From: JANPLN01 sp041736155 | Lineage (GTDB): Bacteria > Bdellovibrionota > Bdellovibrionia > Bdellovibrionales > JAGQZY01 | Assembly: GCA_041736155.1 (NCBI GenBank) | Contig: JBGSUL010000011.1 | Span: 1-6,706 of the forward strand | Direction of reading: 5' to 3' | DNA: 6,706 bases | Shown here: piece after piece, positions 5,203 through 6,706 of the stretch | Layout of the letters: the number at the start of each line of letters is the position of its first letter | How positions within the stretch are numbered: the first letter of the stretch is position 1 | The notes under the pieces: generated by a model | The model's database searches: none | Told to the model about the DNA's origin: nothing | The model's input: only the letters and a program-made list of their open reading frames with translations | Program-made: the position numbers and the translations under genes

Positions 5203-6606
5203 ATGATTTTTTTCATTGGACTTTATCTCTGCGTGCAGCTCGCCATCTGTTACTGGGTGGCTCGCCGAGTTCATAGCTCCAGCGATTTTTTCCTCGCCGG
5301 CCGTAACCTGCCTCTCCCCATTGTGGCCATGTCCCTGGTAGCCAGTTGGTTTGGTGCGGAGACCTGTATTGGCTCCTCGGGCGCGGTTTACATGAGTGGT
5401 CTCTCCGGGAGCCGCGCTGATCCCTTCGGTTACAGTCTGTGCTTGTTACTTATGGGACTTTTCATTGCAGCTCCTCTCTGGCGGGGCGGATATATCACAC
5501 TCTCTGACTTCTATGCCGAACGCTACGGGCACCGAGTGGAAAAACTGACCGCGTTTATTCTTATACCCGGGTCCCTGATTTGGGGCGCTGCGCAGATTCG
5601 TGCCTTTGGACAAATTGTCAGCAGCACCACACAACTGCCCGTGGAGACCACAATCTTCTTTTGCACCTTTGCCGTCGTCATCTACACCCTGCTCGGCGGT
5701 CTCCTCGGCGATATTCTCACTGACATGGTCAAAGGTGCCTTGATCTTTTTTGGACTGATTTTTTTATTTATCATGATCGTAAGCAGCGACAATTTTTCGT
5801 GGTCACTCTTTTCGCAAATGGATCCCCGTCGGTTGAGTTTTCTCGCCAACAATGAATCCTTTTTGCAAAGGGCGGATCGCTGGGCCATTCCCATTCTTGG
5901 CTCGCTGGTCGCGCAAGAACTGATTTCACGAACCCTCGCTGCCAAATCCCCCGAAGTGGCTCGTCGTGGAAGTTACTGGGCGTGTTTTATTTATTTATTT
6001 TTAGGACTCATACCAATTTTTCTTGGCCTTATCGGTCCACAAATTTTTCCCAACGTCACACACAATGAGCATTTTCTCATCGACATTGCTCAAAGTTATT
6101 TACCACCTTTTTTCTATGTCATTTTTGTTGGCGCCTTAATCTCAGCGATCCTCTCCACCATCGATACCATTTTACTTTCCTGTGCCGCACTCACCTCGCA
6201 AAATATTATTTATCCATTACTTAAAAACAAAAGTGAAAAACATAAATTGCATGTAGCGCGGGTGATTGTTGTGATCGCTGCACTCTGTGCCTATGGCATC
6301 GCCCATTTCTCCACCGGCATTTACCCACTTCTCGAAGCGGCTTCATCGTTTGGGACTTCGGGGCTTCTCATCATTACTTTTTTTGGCATTTACACTCGCT
6401 GGGGAGGCCCCCTGGCCGGTACTTTGGCGCTGATCTCAGGTATGATCTTTTACCAATTGGGGGATTTGCTCTGGGTTCTGGAAGCGCCTTTTTTAACAGC
6501 TATTTTGGCAGCACTCATCGCCTACATATTAGGCGCGGTTATTGAAAGCAAACGCCAAGTCCCTACCCAAGCTTCCTCATATGGACGCCACCCCGGTCAA
6601 GTGTAA
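5203..6606 (+). CDS. Sodium:solute symporter (SSS) family transporter
   Basis: The 467-residue protein is a polytopic inner-membrane transporter, with about 12-13 hydrophobic segments spread from residue 2 to about 447. It belongs to the SSS family, which uses the Na+ gradient to import a small solute such as a sugar, amino acid, carboxylate or vitamin. Family marks are 'DFFLAGRNLP' (28-37) after the first segment, 'ASWFGAETCIG' (47-57) in the next, 'LLGGLLGDILTDMVKG' (163-178), and 'AILSTIDTILLS' (315-326). In the last of these, S318 and T319 match the Ser/Ser-Thr pair that helps bind sodium in this fold. The substrate cannot be inferred from the sequence or neighbours. An in-frame stop at 5191 forces the start to 5203 or later. 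The gene is divergent from uvrC, and a new reading frame begins 29 bases after its stop with no terminator between, so they may be cotranscribed. Confidence 0.9.
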   Translation: MIFFIGLYLCVQLAICYWVARRVHSSSDFFLAGRNLPLPIVAMSLVASWFGAETCIGSSGAVYMSGLSGSRADPFGYSLCLLLMGLFIAAPLWRGGYITLSDFYAERYGHRVEKLTAFILIPGSLIWGAAQIRAFGQIVSSTTQLPVETTIFFCTFAVVIYTLLGGLLGDILTDMVKGALIFFGLIFLFIMIVSSDNFSWSLFSQMDPRRLSFLANNESFLQRADRWAIPILGSLVAQELISRTLAAKSPEVARRGSYWACFIYLFLGLIPIFLGLIGPQIFPNVTHNEHFLIDIAQSYLPPFFYVIFVGALISAILSTIDTILLSCAALTSQNIIYPLLKNKSEKHKLHVARVIVVIAALCAYGIAHFSTGIYPLLEAASSFGTSGLLIITFFGIYTRWGGPLAGTLALISGMIFYQLGDLLWVLEAPFLTAILAALIAYILGAVIESKRQVPTQASSYGRHPGQV

Positions 6607-6635
6607 AAGTGGCCTCGGGTCGGAGTGTCTGTTTG

Positions 6636-6706
6636 ATGAGCATTCTTGAACATCATCCTCATATTCGCGTGCTGGTTAACGCATTAAGTGTTGTCCGAAC
6701 TTGGCC
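6636..6706 (+). CDS. Start of an unidentified protein, partial at window edge
   Basis: The ATG at 6636 opens a frame with no stop through the window end (23 codons). It is preceded by GGAG at 6622-6625, ten bases before the start. The product begins MSILEHHPHIRVLVNALSVV. The 'RVLVNALSV' stretch resembles the first beta strand and loop of some GT4-type glycosyltransferases, but this is far too short to assign a function. Its position after the symporter on the same strand suggests a shared transcript. Confidence 0.45.
   Translation, partial: MSILEHHPHIRVLVNALSVVRTW

Noticed and set aside
5446..5945. Opposite-strand frames inside the symporter gene
   Set aside because: They lie fully within a gene with clear family motifs and have no independent start signals.

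Overview
The window looks like a stretch of chromosome from a Gram-negative bacterium of roughly even GC. A Bdellovibrio-like (Bdellovibrionota) source fits best, judging from the mix of lipoprotein cytochrome, small RluA-type enzyme, Asn/Tyr/Gly-rich secreted protein and strong extended -10 promoters. That placement is inference from gene style; there is no rRNA or other marker to fix it. The genes are ordinary in spacing, and no CRISPR array, tRNA or rRNA is visible.

Left edge (1-777): positions 1-135 appear to be the left end of an IS3-like insertion sequence, with the first 30 codons of its OrfA on the minus strand running off the window. After it comes about 640 bases without a convincing gene. 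This part holds a candidate terminator just outside the IS, two copies of a dispersed 'CCTGAGC-AAG-CGAAGGA' repeat (one in a perfect 15-bp inverted pair), several small hairpins, and the terminator of the next gene.

Middle (778-3397): a minus-strand lipoprotein with two c-type heme sites (778-1422) is divergent from a plus-strand RluA-family pseudouridine synthase (1555-2187, probably leaderless). A separate extended -10 promoter then drives a secreted, Asn/Tyr/Gly-rich protein of unknown function (2270-3334). That gene meets uvrC head-on, and one strong hairpin with T-tracts on both sides can stop transcription from both directions.

Right (3398-6706): uvrC on the minus strand keeps its two nuclease domains, its Fe-S cysteines and its UvrB-binding segment but ends before the usual C-terminal helix-hairpin-helix domain. 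An 89-base divergent gap separates it from a sodium:solute symporter family transporter (5203-6606). A further plus-strand reading frame starts 29 bases after the transporter and leaves the window.

The genes do not form one pathway: they are housekeeping or envelope functions in short transcription units. The points most worth following are the HhH-less UvrC, the unusual secreted protein, and the IS end next to a repeat-rich non-coding segment.
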